This document shows, piece after piece, positions 33,161 through 42,700 of a stretch of DNA of 64,000 bases. The number at the start of each line of letters is the position of its first letter. The stretch's first letter is position 1. The translations under genes were made by a program, and so were the position numbers. This DNA comes from Marinifilum caeruleilacunae (GTDB lineage Bacteria; Bacteroidota; Bacteroidia; Bacteroidales; Marinifilaceae), in contig NZ_RZNH01000015.1 in NCBI RefSeq assembly GCF_013141825.1, forward strand, positions 1-64,000, written 5' to 3'. The notes under the pieces are model-generated. The model was not told where the DNA came from. It saw only the letters and a list, made by a program, of their open reading frames with translations, and ran no database searches.

Positions 33161-35242
33161 CTAAAATGCTTCCAACAGTTTTACTGTTAAAGCCGGTTTA
33201 CCCGGATCGTAACCTCCGGGTTTGTATTCTACTCTGTTGCTGGTAATGCCTTTCGATATTACATATTCAGCTGCTTGCGAGGCCCTTTCCAAACTCAGAA
33301 TCTTATTTTCTTTTTTGCCATTATCGAAGTTGGTAAAACCAATTATCTGAATGGCGATATTCGGATTCACAAGCAATAAATTTGCCAGGTTATCGAGCTC
33401 TGTAATTGTATTTTTTTCAAGCTCTGCTGAGCTCTTTTCATATTCAACCCCAAATAGTTGCATGTTTTCATTTTTATTGAATTTTTGCAACTCGATTTGT
33501 TCAAACTGCTCGTTTTGATATCTGTAATTCTGAATCACCTTGGTAAAGTATCCGCCCTGACGGATTATGATATCGTAAGATTTTGATGGATCGATGTCTT
33601 GCACAAATTCACCATAATCATCGGTTTCGCAAAAACGATTGGTTTTATAACTGCGGTTAATAATTTCGATGGTAGCTTGCTCCAGAGCTCTGCCCGAGTA
33701 CTGATCAACTACAATGCCTTTAAACTTTACCCAGGGAGTGGTTTCCATGGAGATATTCAATTGCTTTGGAGCAGATCCTTCCTGATCGAAATACAAAATT
33801 CGCTTGGTTTTATATCCTGGTTTGCTTACAATTAAGCTGTAATTTCCTCCTTCGAAAATATCAAGTTTAAACATTCCTTTATCGCTGCTTTTAGCGCTCT
33901 TTTCTTTCGATAGGTTATCCATTAAAACTATATCTACATCAGGAATGCTTTTTTTCGAATACATATCTACCATTCGCCCGTGCAGAGATTTAAGTTTGTC
34001 AGGGTTTTGAGCAAAGGAAAAAATATCATCGTTTCCTCTCCGGTTAGAAGAGAAATAGCCTTCTGCTTTGGAATTTTTAAAGATCAGGCCAAAATCATCC
34101 TTCTCAGAATTAAAAGGAGGGCCAAGGTTGATTGGGAAAGTCCAATGATTTTGTTCAAATGTAGTTTTAAAAATGTCTAAACCTCCAAAGCCAATATGTC
34201 CGTCAGAAGCAAAATACAGGTAATTGTCATTGCCAATAAAAGGAAACATTTCGTTACCCGATGTATTCACTGTTGGACCCAGGTTTATGGGTTTGCTCCA
34301 TGAAAAACCTAGCTTTCGGCACACGTAAATATCCGTTCCTCCATATCCACCTTTCATGTTTGATATGAAATACAGAGATCTGCCATCAGGAGAAATACTA
34401 GGATGCCCAATTGAATAGGCACGACCTGAAAATAGAAACAGTTCAGGTTTATCCCAAGATTTGCCGTTGAATCGAGAAGTGTAGATGTTCAATTCCGATT
34501 TTCCTTCCAGGTTTAAGTTCCCTTTATTTCTGGTAAAAAAAACGAATCGCTCATTGGGTGTAAAACAAGCTGGTCCTTCGTGATATTTAGAATTGAAAAT
34601 TTCGCTAAATGGGATTGCCTCTACAAATCGATCACCTACACGTTCTGTGTAATACAAATCCAGGTAGTGTTCTCCTGTGCGGCCATCGATCTGTTTCGAT
34701 GTTTTGTTATGTCGGCCCGAGACAAAAACAAGGCCATCTTTATAAAGTGCCGAAGCAAAATCGGATTGCGGAGAATTAATACTCACTGCTTTGGCAATAA
34801 ACTGTTGTTTATCCTCCAGTTCATTGATTAAATTGCATGAAAGAATCAGGTTTTGAATGTCTTGATCTCCTGGCTTAATTTTGGCATATTTTTCGAACCA
34901 AACTTTTGCTTCATTGTAATTCCTCATGCTTTTTAAAAGGTGCGCATAGTTCAGGAAATCTTCTGATTTTGCCCGAGGATCGTTCACCAGTTTTTCCATG
35001 ATATAAAGAGCCTCTGTATCTTTCTGGGTTTGCACGTAGCATTTGGAAAGCTTTCTTTGGATATCAATATCATTGTTATTTTCCAGATACTTTTCAAAGT
35101 AATTTATGGCATGTGCAAATTCTTTATTGTTGAAATATCGTTCTCCTTTCTGAACCAATTGCGATTGTGCATACAGGTTGATATTTCCTAATGTTATTAG
35201 AAATAATACAAGAAAAATATTTATTCCAGCTTTACTCTTCAT
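33161..35242 (-). CDS. PorE-like protein: TPR, PD40 propeller, CarbReg domain, OmpA domain
   Basis: The 693-aa protein has a signal peptide (to about 25, LYAQ), TPR-like helices (28-140) and a WD40/PD40 propeller (about 165-400, with repeated SPDGRSLYFISN-type blades). A carboxypeptidase-regulatory domain (about 420-500), a second beta domain and a C-terminal OmpA-like domain (590-693) with LSLERASQAAEYVISKGI follow. The order matches PorE of the type IX secretion system, which links the periplasmic PorK/N ring to peptidoglycan. Bacteroidota carry many paralogues of this kind beside PorP/SprF and CHU_C proteins, as here, so it may belong to one substrate set rather than the core machine. Confidence 0.75.
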   Translation of the reverse strand: MKSKAGINIFLVLFLITLGNINLYAQSQLVQKGERYFNNKEFAHAINYFEKYLENNNDIDIQRKLSKCYVQTQKDTEALYIMEKLVNDPRAKSEDFLNYAHLLKSMRNYNEAKVWFEKYAKIKPGDQDIQNLILSCNLINELEDKQQFIAKAVSINSPQSDFASALYKDGLVFVSGRHNKTSKQIDGRTGEHYLDLYYTERVGDRFVEAIPFSEIFNSKYHEGPACFTPNERFVFFTRNKGNLNLEGKSELNIYTSRFNGKSWDKPELFLFSGRAYSIGHPSISPDGRSLYFISNMKGGYGGTDIYVCRKLGFSWSKPINLGPTVNTSGNEMFPFIGNDNYLYFASDGHIGFGGLDIFKTTFEQNHWTFPINLGPPFNSEKDDFGLIFKNSKAEGYFSSNRRGNDDIFSFAQNPDKLKSLHGRMVDMYSKKSIPDVDIVLMDNLSKEKSAKSSDKGMFKLDIFEGGNYSLIVSKPGYKTKRILYFDQEGSAPKQLNISMETTPWVKFKGIVVDQYSGRALEQATIEIINRSYKTNRFCETDDYGEFVQDIDPSKSYDIIIRQGGYFTKVIQNYRYQNEQFEQIELQKFNKNENMQLFGVEYEKSSAELEKNTITELDNLANLLLVNPNIAIQIIGFTNFDNGKKENKILSLERASQAAEYVISKGITSNRVEYKPGGYDPGKPALTVKLLEAF

Positions 35243-35247
35243 GGTGT

Positions 35248-36201
35248 TTAGAAATATCGAGGTGACGTAATTCGGCTCTTTCGTAATGATAAATTGTAAT
35301 TTAATATTATTTCGTGATTTGTATAGCCTTTTGATCCATAAATTCCGAAATATTTTTCATAAGAATATGAAAACCTAAGTTTCGGGTTCAATTGGTATCC
35401 AAGAATTCCTGCCCATGAATCATCTGTTCTGTATCCAACGCCTGCCGAAACGCCACTTTCATGTTCCAATTCAAAATTAGTCATGGCTGTAGTTACGCCC
35501 GAATAAGAGCTAATAACCAAGAGTGAAGGCTTAAACTTTAGTTCTTGACCAATCGGGAAATTAACACCACCACCCAAATAAAAAACAGTATTCTTCAACT
35601 TGAATTTCATGTTATCAGAAAACCCTTCTGTTGCAGGCTGATCGTTCGAAAGTAACCTGGGAGTCGATAATCCAATGTAATACTTTGGGGTGTAGTAATA
35701 AAAACCGATCCCAAAATTGGGAACCCATGTTGAAATATCCTGATCGGGAAATGCAGGATCATCCGGCGATGGAAAGTTTGGATCGTAAGTGGTTAAATCT
35801 GTCCAATTGATCTGCTTATTGACAACACCAGCTTGTATTCCCATAGATAATACGCCTTCAAAACTCACTTGTAAATGGTAGGCATAGTTCAAAAAAACTG
35901 CATTGTCTTTTTGTATTCCAAAACGATTGTTATACACCACTGCACCCAAACCAAATTTACTAAAGTTAACAGGAGCCTGAACCGACAGAACAGCTGTTTC
36001 CGGCGAGCCTTCTATATCTACCCATTGGTTTCGATAGGCCAAAACGGCTTCCATAAAACCTGTACTTCCGGCATAAGCTGGGTTATAAAATAAGCGATTG
36101 TAAGAATAGTTGGAAAATCGGATGTCTTCCTGAGCCCTTACCTGTAGTATGGGTAATAACAGAAATGCAATTGATATGGCAATTTTGTAAAGTTGATTCA
36201 T
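35248..36201 (-). CDS. PorP/SprF-family type IX secretion outer-membrane protein
   Basis: The 317-aa barrel protein has a signal peptide (ending VRAQ) and the family start EDIRFSNYSYNRLFYNPAYAGS. Repeated beta strands follow, ending ILNYNLSLR. PorP/SprF proteins sit in the outer membrane and work with T9SS substrates that carry type B C-terminal domains, helping them attach at the surface. The ATG at 36201 is the likely start; the longer frame would need a TTG. It lies two bases behind the type B sorting-domain gene and five bases before the PorE-like gene. Confidence 0.85.
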   Translation of the reverse strand: MNQLYKIAISIAFLLLPILQVRAQEDIRFSNYSYNRLFYNPAYAGSTGFMEAVLAYRNQWVDIEGSPETAVLSVQAPVNFSKFGLGAVVYNNRFGIQKDNAVFLNYAYHLQVSFEGVLSMGIQAGVVNKQINWTDLTTYDPNFPSPDDPAFPDQDISTWVPNFGIGFYYYTPKYYIGLSTPRLLSNDQPATEGFSDNMKFKLKNTVFYLGGGVNFPIGQELKFKPSLLVISSYSGVTTAMTNFELEHESGVSAGVGYRTDDSWAGILGYQLNPKLRFSYSYEKYFGIYGSKGYTNHEIILNYNLSLRKSRITSPRYF

Positions 36202-36203
36202 TC

Positions 36204-36887
36204 TCAATATTTAACTACAATATAACCACTTTTTACATACTCCTTATCTTTAATAATTAGCTTAAAGAAATAAGTTCCTTTGGGCAGTTTATCTCCCGGA
36301 CCGAGTTTTACTCCTGCATTGTTGTAGCTGCCATCCCAGGCATCCTGGTTGTTGTAGTTTTTCTTTTCGAAAACTTTGGTGCCCCAACGCGAGAAAACAA
36401 TAAACTCGTTTTCCGGATAATTCTCAATACCCTTAATGTAAAATTTGTCGTTAATATTGTCGTTATTCGGCGAGAATGACGAAGGTATAAATAGTTCAAC
36501 CTGATTTGGATCAAGAACGTTCACAAGGATTAGTGCCTTGCTACAACGATTTGCCTGATCGCATATTTCATAATAGATTGTATCTGTTCCGTAGCTCATT
36601 TCATACGGATAGTAAACCATGAGCGTATTATCCTCAATCAAATAAGCTTTACCAAATTGATCAGTCTGGCGAAGTATGGCTTTTTCAATTTCATCGGATG
36701 ATGAAAAGCTATCGTTTTTCAGAAAATCAATTTCGATGTAAACCACCTCGCTTGCCGAACTCTGGTTCGTAACCGAAACAGTGTCGTTTTTTGCAACAGG
36801 TGGCTGACCTGTTTGTCCCATGCACAATAATCCTGTACAGAGAATTAGTCCAGTTAGTAGTAGTCGAATGGGTAAAATTCCTCTCAT
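36204..36887 (-). CDS. Gliding-motility-associated C-terminal (T9SS type B) domain protein
   Basis: The 227-aa secreted protein has a signal peptide (to about 24), a cadherin-like beta domain (about 30-125) and a C-terminal CHU_C/type B sorting domain (about 130-227). The latter is recognised by LFIPSSFSPNNDNINDKFYI, FSRWGTKVFEKKNYN, AWDGSYNNAG and GTYFFKLIIKD. The type B domain directs export through the T9SS and depends on a PorP/SprF partner, encoded directly downstream. At 227 residues it is very small for this class, whose members are often giant adhesins such as SprB. Confidence 0.88.
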   Translation of the reverse strand: MRGILPIRLLLTGLILCTGLLCMGQTGQPPVAKNDTVSVTNQSSASEVVYIEIDFLKNDSFSSSDEIEKAILRQTDQFGKAYLIEDNTLMVYYPYEMSYGTDTIYYEICDQANRCSKALILVNVLDPNQVELFIPSSFSPNNDNINDKFYIKGIENYPENEFIVFSRWGTKVFEKKNYNNQDAWDGSYNNAGVKLGPGDKLPKGTYFFKLIIKDKEYVKSGYIVVKY

Positions 36888-36923
36888 ATTAGGGTCTTGC
36901 GTAAATTTAAGTAAACGCTGATG

Positions 36924-37925
36924 CTAATGGAGAATTTTAAAAATTAACTCTTTTAAAAGGTCTCCTTGTTTCGTTCCTGCATCACCAAATCCTTTCGATC
37001 TTAAATCATATTCCCGCAACAATTCAATTATCGACACCAATTTCTTGGGGTTATAATTTCTCGATGCAAGTTTATAATCTTTGACGAAATAAGGATTGAT
37101 TCGCAAACTCGAAGCAACAGCTTTTTCGTTCGTTTTATTTTTTAAGAAATAATACTTTAAAACTTTGGAGAAATACGAGTGTAACAGGGCAATGGTTACA
37201 ACGATAGGATGATTTTTTTCGTTGGTAGCGAAATAGCTTATGATTTGATTGGCCTTTAATACGTCTTTTTTACCTAATGCATTCTGGAGCTCGAAATTGT
37301 TGTAATCTTTTGATATTCCGATGTTTTTCTCAATGTCTTCGGGCGTTATAATATCACTGTTGGTAATATTTATGGTTAACTTTTCCAGGGCATTGGTAAT
37401 TTTCCCCAAATCGTTGCCTAAAAACTCTGCCAGAAGGAATGCAGCTTTGTTATCAATCTTATATTTTAAGTTTGCAGCATACTTTTTAATCCAATCCGGA
37501 ATTTGGTTATCGTATATTTTTTTCGATTCGAACAAAATACCATTCTGTGCTACTTCTTTGGTAAATGCCTTTCTTTTATCCAGTGATTTGTATTTGTAAT
37601 TGATCACCAAAATGGTAGACTGTAATGGACTTTTTACATAGGAAGACAGCTGATCGATGTTCTTAATATTTTGTGCTTCACGAACCACAACAACTTGTTT
37701 TTCGGCCATCATTGGAAATCGTCTGGCAGTGGTAACTATTGTACCAATATCGGTATCCTTACCATACAGAATGGTCTGATTAAAATCTCTTTCGTGTTCG
37801 GGCAATGCATTTTCGATAATATAATCGGTGATTTTATCGATAAAGAAACTCTCTTCGCCCATTAAAAAATAGACAGGAGCATATTCTTTCTTTTTTAGCC
37901 CTTTAAATATTTCTTCGTAAGTCAT
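36924..37925 (-). CDS. holA: DNA polymerase III delta subunit
   Basis: The 333-aa clamp-loader subunit starts with YAPVYFLMGEESFFIDKITDYII, includes RRFPMMAEKQVVVVREAQ and IPDWIKKYAANLKYKIDNKAA, and ends with the helical collar domain SRNYNPKKLVSIIELLREYDLRS. Delta opens the beta sliding clamp during its loading on DNA. It follows the AMP nucleosidase gene by nine bases and precedes the T9SS cluster by 36 bases. In many Bacteroidota holA is near the HsdR-N domain gene found here at 38766-39224. Confidence 0.92.
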   Translation of the reverse strand: MTYEEIFKGLKKKEYAPVYFLMGEESFFIDKITDYIIENALPEHERDFNQTILYGKDTDIGTIVTTARRFPMMAEKQVVVVREAQNIKNIDQLSSYVKSPLQSTILVINYKYKSLDKRKAFTKEVAQNGILFESKKIYDNQIPDWIKKYAANLKYKIDNKAAFLLAEFLGNDLGKITNALEKLTINITNSDIITPEDIEKNIGISKDYNNFELQNALGKKDVLKANQIISYFATNEKNHPIVVTIALLHSYFSKVLKYYFLKNKTNEKAVASSLRINPYFVKDYKLASRNYNPKKLVSIIELLREYDLRSKGFGDAGTKQGDLLKELIFKILH

Positions 37926-37934
37926 TCTGTAATC

Positions 37935-38705
37935 TTAAAATCTAAGGTGTTTCACCGATTGGCGATTGTGCATAATTTCTTTTAAGGCTTCAATTCCAAC
38001 TTGCAGATGCTGATTCACATAGCTATCGGTAACCAGGGCATCACTTTTATCAGTTTTAACACCTTCCGAAATCATTGGTTGATCTGATACCAAAAGCAAA
38101 GCACCAACAGGAATTTCATTGTAGAATCCAACTGTGAAAATTGTAGCAGTTTCCATATCAATAGCCATTGCCCTTGTTTTGGTCAGGTATTTTTTAAAGC
38201 GTTCGTCGTATTCCCAAACTCGTTTATTGGTGGTGAATACTGTTCCGGTATAATAATCTTTATTTCGATCTGATATGACCTGCGATACTGCCATTTGAAG
38301 CGAATATGCAGGCAATGCAGGCACTTCTGGAGGAAGGTAATCATTCGATGTACCTTCGCTTCGAATGGCTGCAATAGGAAGGATTAAATCTCCTAATTTA
38401 TTTTTTCTTTTTAATCCACCACATTTACCCAGGAAGAGTACACCTTTGGGTTTAATGGCGCTTAATAAATCAAGAATTGTTGCAGCATTCGGACTTCCCA
38501 TTCCAAAGTTGATAATTGTTATTCCATCTGCCGATGCATTAGGCATTGCTTTGTCCTCACCTAAAATTTCGCAATTGTGCCATTCTGCAAATAGTTCTAC
38601 ATAATGGTTGAAATTGGTTAGCAAAATGTATGGTGTAAAATCAGAAAGTTCCCGGCCAGTATATCTTGTTAGCCAGTTTTTTACAATTTCTTCTTTGGTC
38701 TTCAT
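37935..38705 (-). CDS. amn: AMP nucleosidase
   Basis: The 256-aa enzyme of the nucleoside phosphorylase fold contains ITIINFGMGSPNAATILDLL, GVLFLGKCGGLKRKNKLGDLI, YYTGTVFTTNKRVWE, MAIDMETATIFTVG and LLLVSDQPMISEGVKT. It would hydrolyse AMP to adenine and ribose 5-phosphate. The length matches the short AMP nucleosidase type of Bacteroidota rather than the 480-aa proteobacterial form. MDMETAT is the purine/ribose-binding glutamate segment. It heads the minus-strand run with holA nine bases downstream. Confidence 0.85.
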   Translation of the reverse strand: MKTKEEIVKNWLTRYTGRELSDFTPYILLTNFNHYVELFAEWHNCEILGEDKAMPNASADGITIINFGMGSPNAATILDLLSAIKPKGVLFLGKCGGLKRKNKLGDLILPIAAIRSEGTSNDYLPPEVPALPAYSLQMAVSQVISDRNKDYYTGTVFTTNKRVWEYDERFKKYLTKTRAMAIDMETATIFTVGFYNEIPVGALLLVSDQPMISEGVKTDKSDALVTDSYVNQHLQVGIEALKEIMHNRQSVKHLRF

Positions 38706-38765
38706 AAATGTGTAGCGGTTTTATAAGGAATAATCTTGTAACTTTAGCCGATCAACAGCTTTTTT

Positions 38766-39224
38766 ATGGAAAATTTAAATTTACCAACTTATTCTTTCAA
38801 AATAAAATCTGATCTGCAAAGAAAACTAATTTTCGACAGTATCCGAAAGAAGTATGTTGTATTAACTCCCGAAGAGTGGGTAAGGCAGAATTTTATTCGT
38901 TTTTTGGTAGAAGAAAAGGGATATCCGGCTTCATTAATTGCGGTTGAAAAGAAGGTTGATGTAAATCTCTTGCCTCAACGCAGCGATATCGTTTTATACA
39001 ATGGCAAGGCAAATCCTGTGATGATTGTGGAATGCAAGGCAAGTAAAATTAAAATTACCCAGGATGTATTCAATCAGATTGCACGCTATAACATGAAATT
39101 AAGAGTGCCTTTTTTGGTGGTAACCAACGGGCTAAGGCACTTTTGCTGTTTTATGGACTACGAAAAGAAAAGTTTTACATTTTTAGAAGATATTCCCCAA
39201 TACCAAAGCATTAAAGATTTGTAG
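38766..39224 (+). CDS. Stand-alone HsdR N-terminal-type PD-(D/E)xK domain protein
   Basis: This 152-aa protein consists only of the nuclease fold found at the N-terminus of type I restriction subunit HsdR. The catalytic residues are D74 in QRSDIVLY and E89-x-K91 in MIVECKASK; FNQIARYNMKLRVPFLVVTNG is the following Q-motif helix. There is no helicase, HsdM or HsdS nearby, so it is not part of a restriction system. Its place beside holA, which as I recall recurs in Bacteroidota, suggests a housekeeping DNA-related role. It is transcribed divergently from the AMP nucleosidase gene. Confidence 0.85.
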   Translation: MENLNLPTYSFKIKSDLQRKLIFDSIRKKYVVLTPEEWVRQNFIRFLVEEKGYPASLIAVEKKVDVNLLPQRSDIVLYNGKANPVMIVECKASKIKITQDVFNQIARYNMKLRVPFLVVTNGLRHFCCFMDYEKKSFTFLEDIPQYQSIKDL

Positions 39225-39225
39225 T

Positions 39226-39756
39226 TTACCGATTATTTATTTTTTGCAATAAATATTCATCAAGCCAACCTGTTGGTGTTTTGATCCATTCTTTTTTTAA
39301 CCCTGCAATTTCGAAACCCTGGTTTTGAAAAAGCTTCATGCTCGCTTCATTTTTCGAAGTAATATTGCAGTACAATTGATGAACTTGTAAAACCGAAAAT
39401 GCGTAATCGCATAGAGTTTCGAGCGCCTCGTTTGCATATCCTTTTTTCTGATGCTCTCTATTGTTAATGGAAATTCCGATTCCTGCATGCTGATGAAAAG
39501 GATCAAAATCAAAAAGATCGATCAATCCAACAGCTTCATCATCTTCCTTTCTTTCGATCACCAGGCGCAACTGTTTGCTTTCAAAAATATCGAGGTGACT
39601 GGTTTCCAGGTATTGTTTTAAAACAAACAAGGAAAATGGTTTTAAAGTATGGCTAACCTCCCAAATAGAAGAGTCGTTTTCCCATCTGTAAAGAAGATTT
39701 AAATCGGAAGGTTCCAGAGCTCTCAGACGAATATTGTTATTTTCGAGAATTTGCAT
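39226..39756 (-). CDS. RimJ/RimL-type GNAT N-acetyltransferase
   Basis: The 176-aa protein begins MQILENNNIRLRALEPSDLN and has the acetyl-CoA loop NREHQKKGYANEALE, followed by LQVHQLYCNITSKNEASMKLFQNQGFE. These are features of the group that acetylates ribosomal protein N-termini or small amines. The start is set at ATG 39756 because the longer frame would overlap the upstream gene. The stop codon of the propeller-SPOR gene is at 39758, one base before, so the two are probably co-transcribed. Confidence 0.82.
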   Translation of the reverse strand: MQILENNNIRLRALEPSDLNLLYRWENDSSIWEVSHTLKPFSLFVLKQYLETSHLDIFESKQLRLVIERKEDDEAVGLIDLFDFDPFHQHAGIGISINNREHQKKGYANEALETLCDYAFSVLQVHQLYCNITSKNEASMKLFQNQGFEIAGLKKEWIKTPTGWLDEYLLQKINNR

Positions 39757-39757
39757 T

Positions 39758-42700
39758 TTAGTGTTCGTTATACCATTTAATTTCTCTTGTAAAGGCATCA
39801 AGATATCCCTTTTTAATTACCGTAGAAAGGCGACTTTTTGCCTGTGCCTGGTTTGAGAATTTTTGGTAGGTATACCTCGATAAACCATCTTTCCCATTGT
39901 GCAGACTCAGGTTATCTTTTCCCAAATTGTCGAAATAGTTTAATGGGCGCGCATTTTTTAAAGCCATTACCTGGATGGTGTAGTAGTTCTCTTTTTCCAT
40001 GCTTTCATTCGAAGGCAAACGCTCTCCTCGTAAGGATTTTCGCACAAATGAATCCCAATAACCATTTTTAAGAACTGTTCCTAAATTTCTAATGGCTTCG
40101 TTTTTGGTTTTGTACGAGCCGTAAGTGTATCGATATAAGCCAGTTTGGTCAACAAACACACTCACATCTCCTAAATCTTTAAAGTAGCTTAGTGGTTTAG
40201 GGTAACGAAGTGCCATTACCTGAATGGTATAGCTTGAACTTCCCGAGTACTTTAAACCAGAATACAAGAGTTCATCATGAATCACTGTTCTGATGAAAGC
40301 ATCCCAATAACCCATTCTGATGAGTTGGTTCATTACTTTAACCGCTTCATCGAACGATTTGAATTTTCGGTATGTGAATCGTGTTAAACCATCTTCTCCT
40401 ACAAATACTTTCACATTGTCCAGATTATCGAAGAATTCTTCTTCTATCGGGATCTTAAGCGCCATGATCTGGATGGTGTAATAAATTTCTCCACCAGTTT
40501 TCTCTTTTATCAGTTTATCATTCGATAAAATCTTTATAGTTGGCGACTTAAAGCCTTTCTTGGCAATAACCTTTTGTGCCTTGCTAGCTTCAGTATAGTC
40601 CTTAAATTTACCGTAAGTGTATCGATATTTGTTATCAGGGCCTTTGGTTTCAATCACTCCATCCAATTCTTCAAACAATTCAGGGCGTGGAGAATTGAAG
40701 TTTCCTAAATCCAGGGTAAAAGCAAGATCGCCAGATTCAATGGCCCGAACATCCGAAGATTTCCCTTTCAGAGTAGATTCTTTCTGAGCAGTTTGATCTT
40801 CTTTGACAACAGGCTTTTTCTCCATCTCTTTTTGAATGGCTTTATCTACCTTCGCCAGTTCTGTTACCTTATCGGGAACACTAACTTTAGGCAATACCTT
40901 AGGTGTAACTACATTCTTCGGTGGAAGTGTAATCTGCGAATCGCCTGTTGTTTTGGCAGGTGGAATGTCTTTTCTAACTGCATTGCTGTCCTTTAAATTA
41001 CCCGCATTATTACTTTGATTAAGTTCGCCTGTAGCTTTAGAATCAACTGCACTGATTGTGCTGTCTTTCTGAACTTCTTTTACAGGAGTTTCAGGAAGAA
41101 CCGGTTCTTCAAATTTTTTGTCACCAGGAATTGAATCTTTCGTTCCTTCCAAACTGCCAACTTGATTCAGTTTACTTTCTTCAAAATCGATTAAATCAAT
41201 GCTTTGAGGATAATCAGGCTCATCTTTTGTACGAAGAGTAAGTGGCAACAAGGTAATGATACTGTGATTTTCCTTGTTGGCAAACTCAGGTGGAATGTTC
41301 AGAATTGTTCTCAAAGTTCTAAAGCCTTCAGCCACAATTTCGATATCGTATTTTTTTCCTGCATCGATAATGAACAGGAATTTACCACTTGCCGTGTTAG
41401 GGGTATAAATACCAATGGTTTTACCATTTCTGCTCACCGTTATTTTGGCTCCTCCAACCGGTTCACCGCTGGTGGTTACAATTTTTCCTTTTAGTACAAA
41501 CAATCCAACCTGATCGGCATCAGGGGTTTTAATCAGGAAAATATCAGTTCTACCCACACTACCCGTTCTGTACGAAGCAAAATAAGCTCTTTTCCCATCA
41601 GGAGTAGGAGTGTAGTAAATATCATCATCTGTCGAGTTAATCGGATATCCAATGTTTACAGGAGTTGTCCAGCGACCTTTAATATTGATACTTTTAAAAA
41701 TATCAAGCCCACCCATTGTTTTATGTCCTGCCGAACTAAAATACAAAGTCTTTCCATCGGGGTGGATAAAAGGAGCATCGTCGTTGTATTCGGTATTAAT
41801 TGCCGGACCCAGATTTTTGGCTTTTCCCCATTTTCCGTTAGGGAGTTTGCTTACCGTATATACATCCATTCCACCATATCCTCCCGGGCGATCGCTTGAG
41901 AAATAAATGGTTCTTCCATCGGCCGAAATGGAAATATGACTCTCTTTGCTTTTGGAATTGATGCTAGGCCCTAATTTTTTAGGTTCCGACCATTCGTTTC
42001 CTTGTAATTTACTTACGTAGATATCTCCACCTTCCGATTCTTTTCTGCTCAAGAATCCTGCCTTGTAAATGTACAATTCCTGCCCATCAGCCGATATGGA
42101 TATCGAGGCATCGTGATCAATGGTATTTAGCTTGGAAATTCCTTTAGGTTCGGTCCATATTCCGTTTACCTTATTCGAAATGTAAATGTCTTCAAAGTAC
42201 TGTCCATCAATATCCAGCTTACTGCCAGTTCCATTTCTACGCGATGTAAATACCATGGTACTTTCATCGGCGGTTACTCCCGGACTGTGTTCGGCGTATT
42301 CGGTATTGATTTTATTTCCCAGGTTGATGATAGAGATGTTTACCGGATTTTTCACCAGATCTAATCCATTTTTGCACATCTTAATTTCGCGCTGAATTTC
42401 GTTGCGAAAAGCCGTGTTCTGAGGCGAGATAATTTGCAGTAAATCTTTGTAAACCTTTAAAGCTTCCCTAAACTGATAATTGGTGTGGTATGCCTTTGCC
42501 AAATTGTAGTACACATCCATTGGCACATTGTTCTTTGAACTTGTGTATTGAATCGATTTTTCCAATAAACCAACCGATTTATCTTTTTCCGAGACAATAT
42601 TCAGGTAGCATAAGCCCAATTTAAAATTCAAATCGGCATTGCGAGAAGCCTGTTCTAATAATTCTTTGTAAATGCCTGCAGCCTTGGAGTAATTACCGTT

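Noticed and set aside
38766..39224. Type I restriction system
   Set aside because: Only the HsdR N-terminal nuclease fold is present; there is no helicase domain, HsdM or HsdS nearby.
39763..40735. CRISPR-like array because of the regular 249-bp spacing
   Set aside because: The repeats are in frame within a coding region, encode an 83-residue domain and have no spacer structure.
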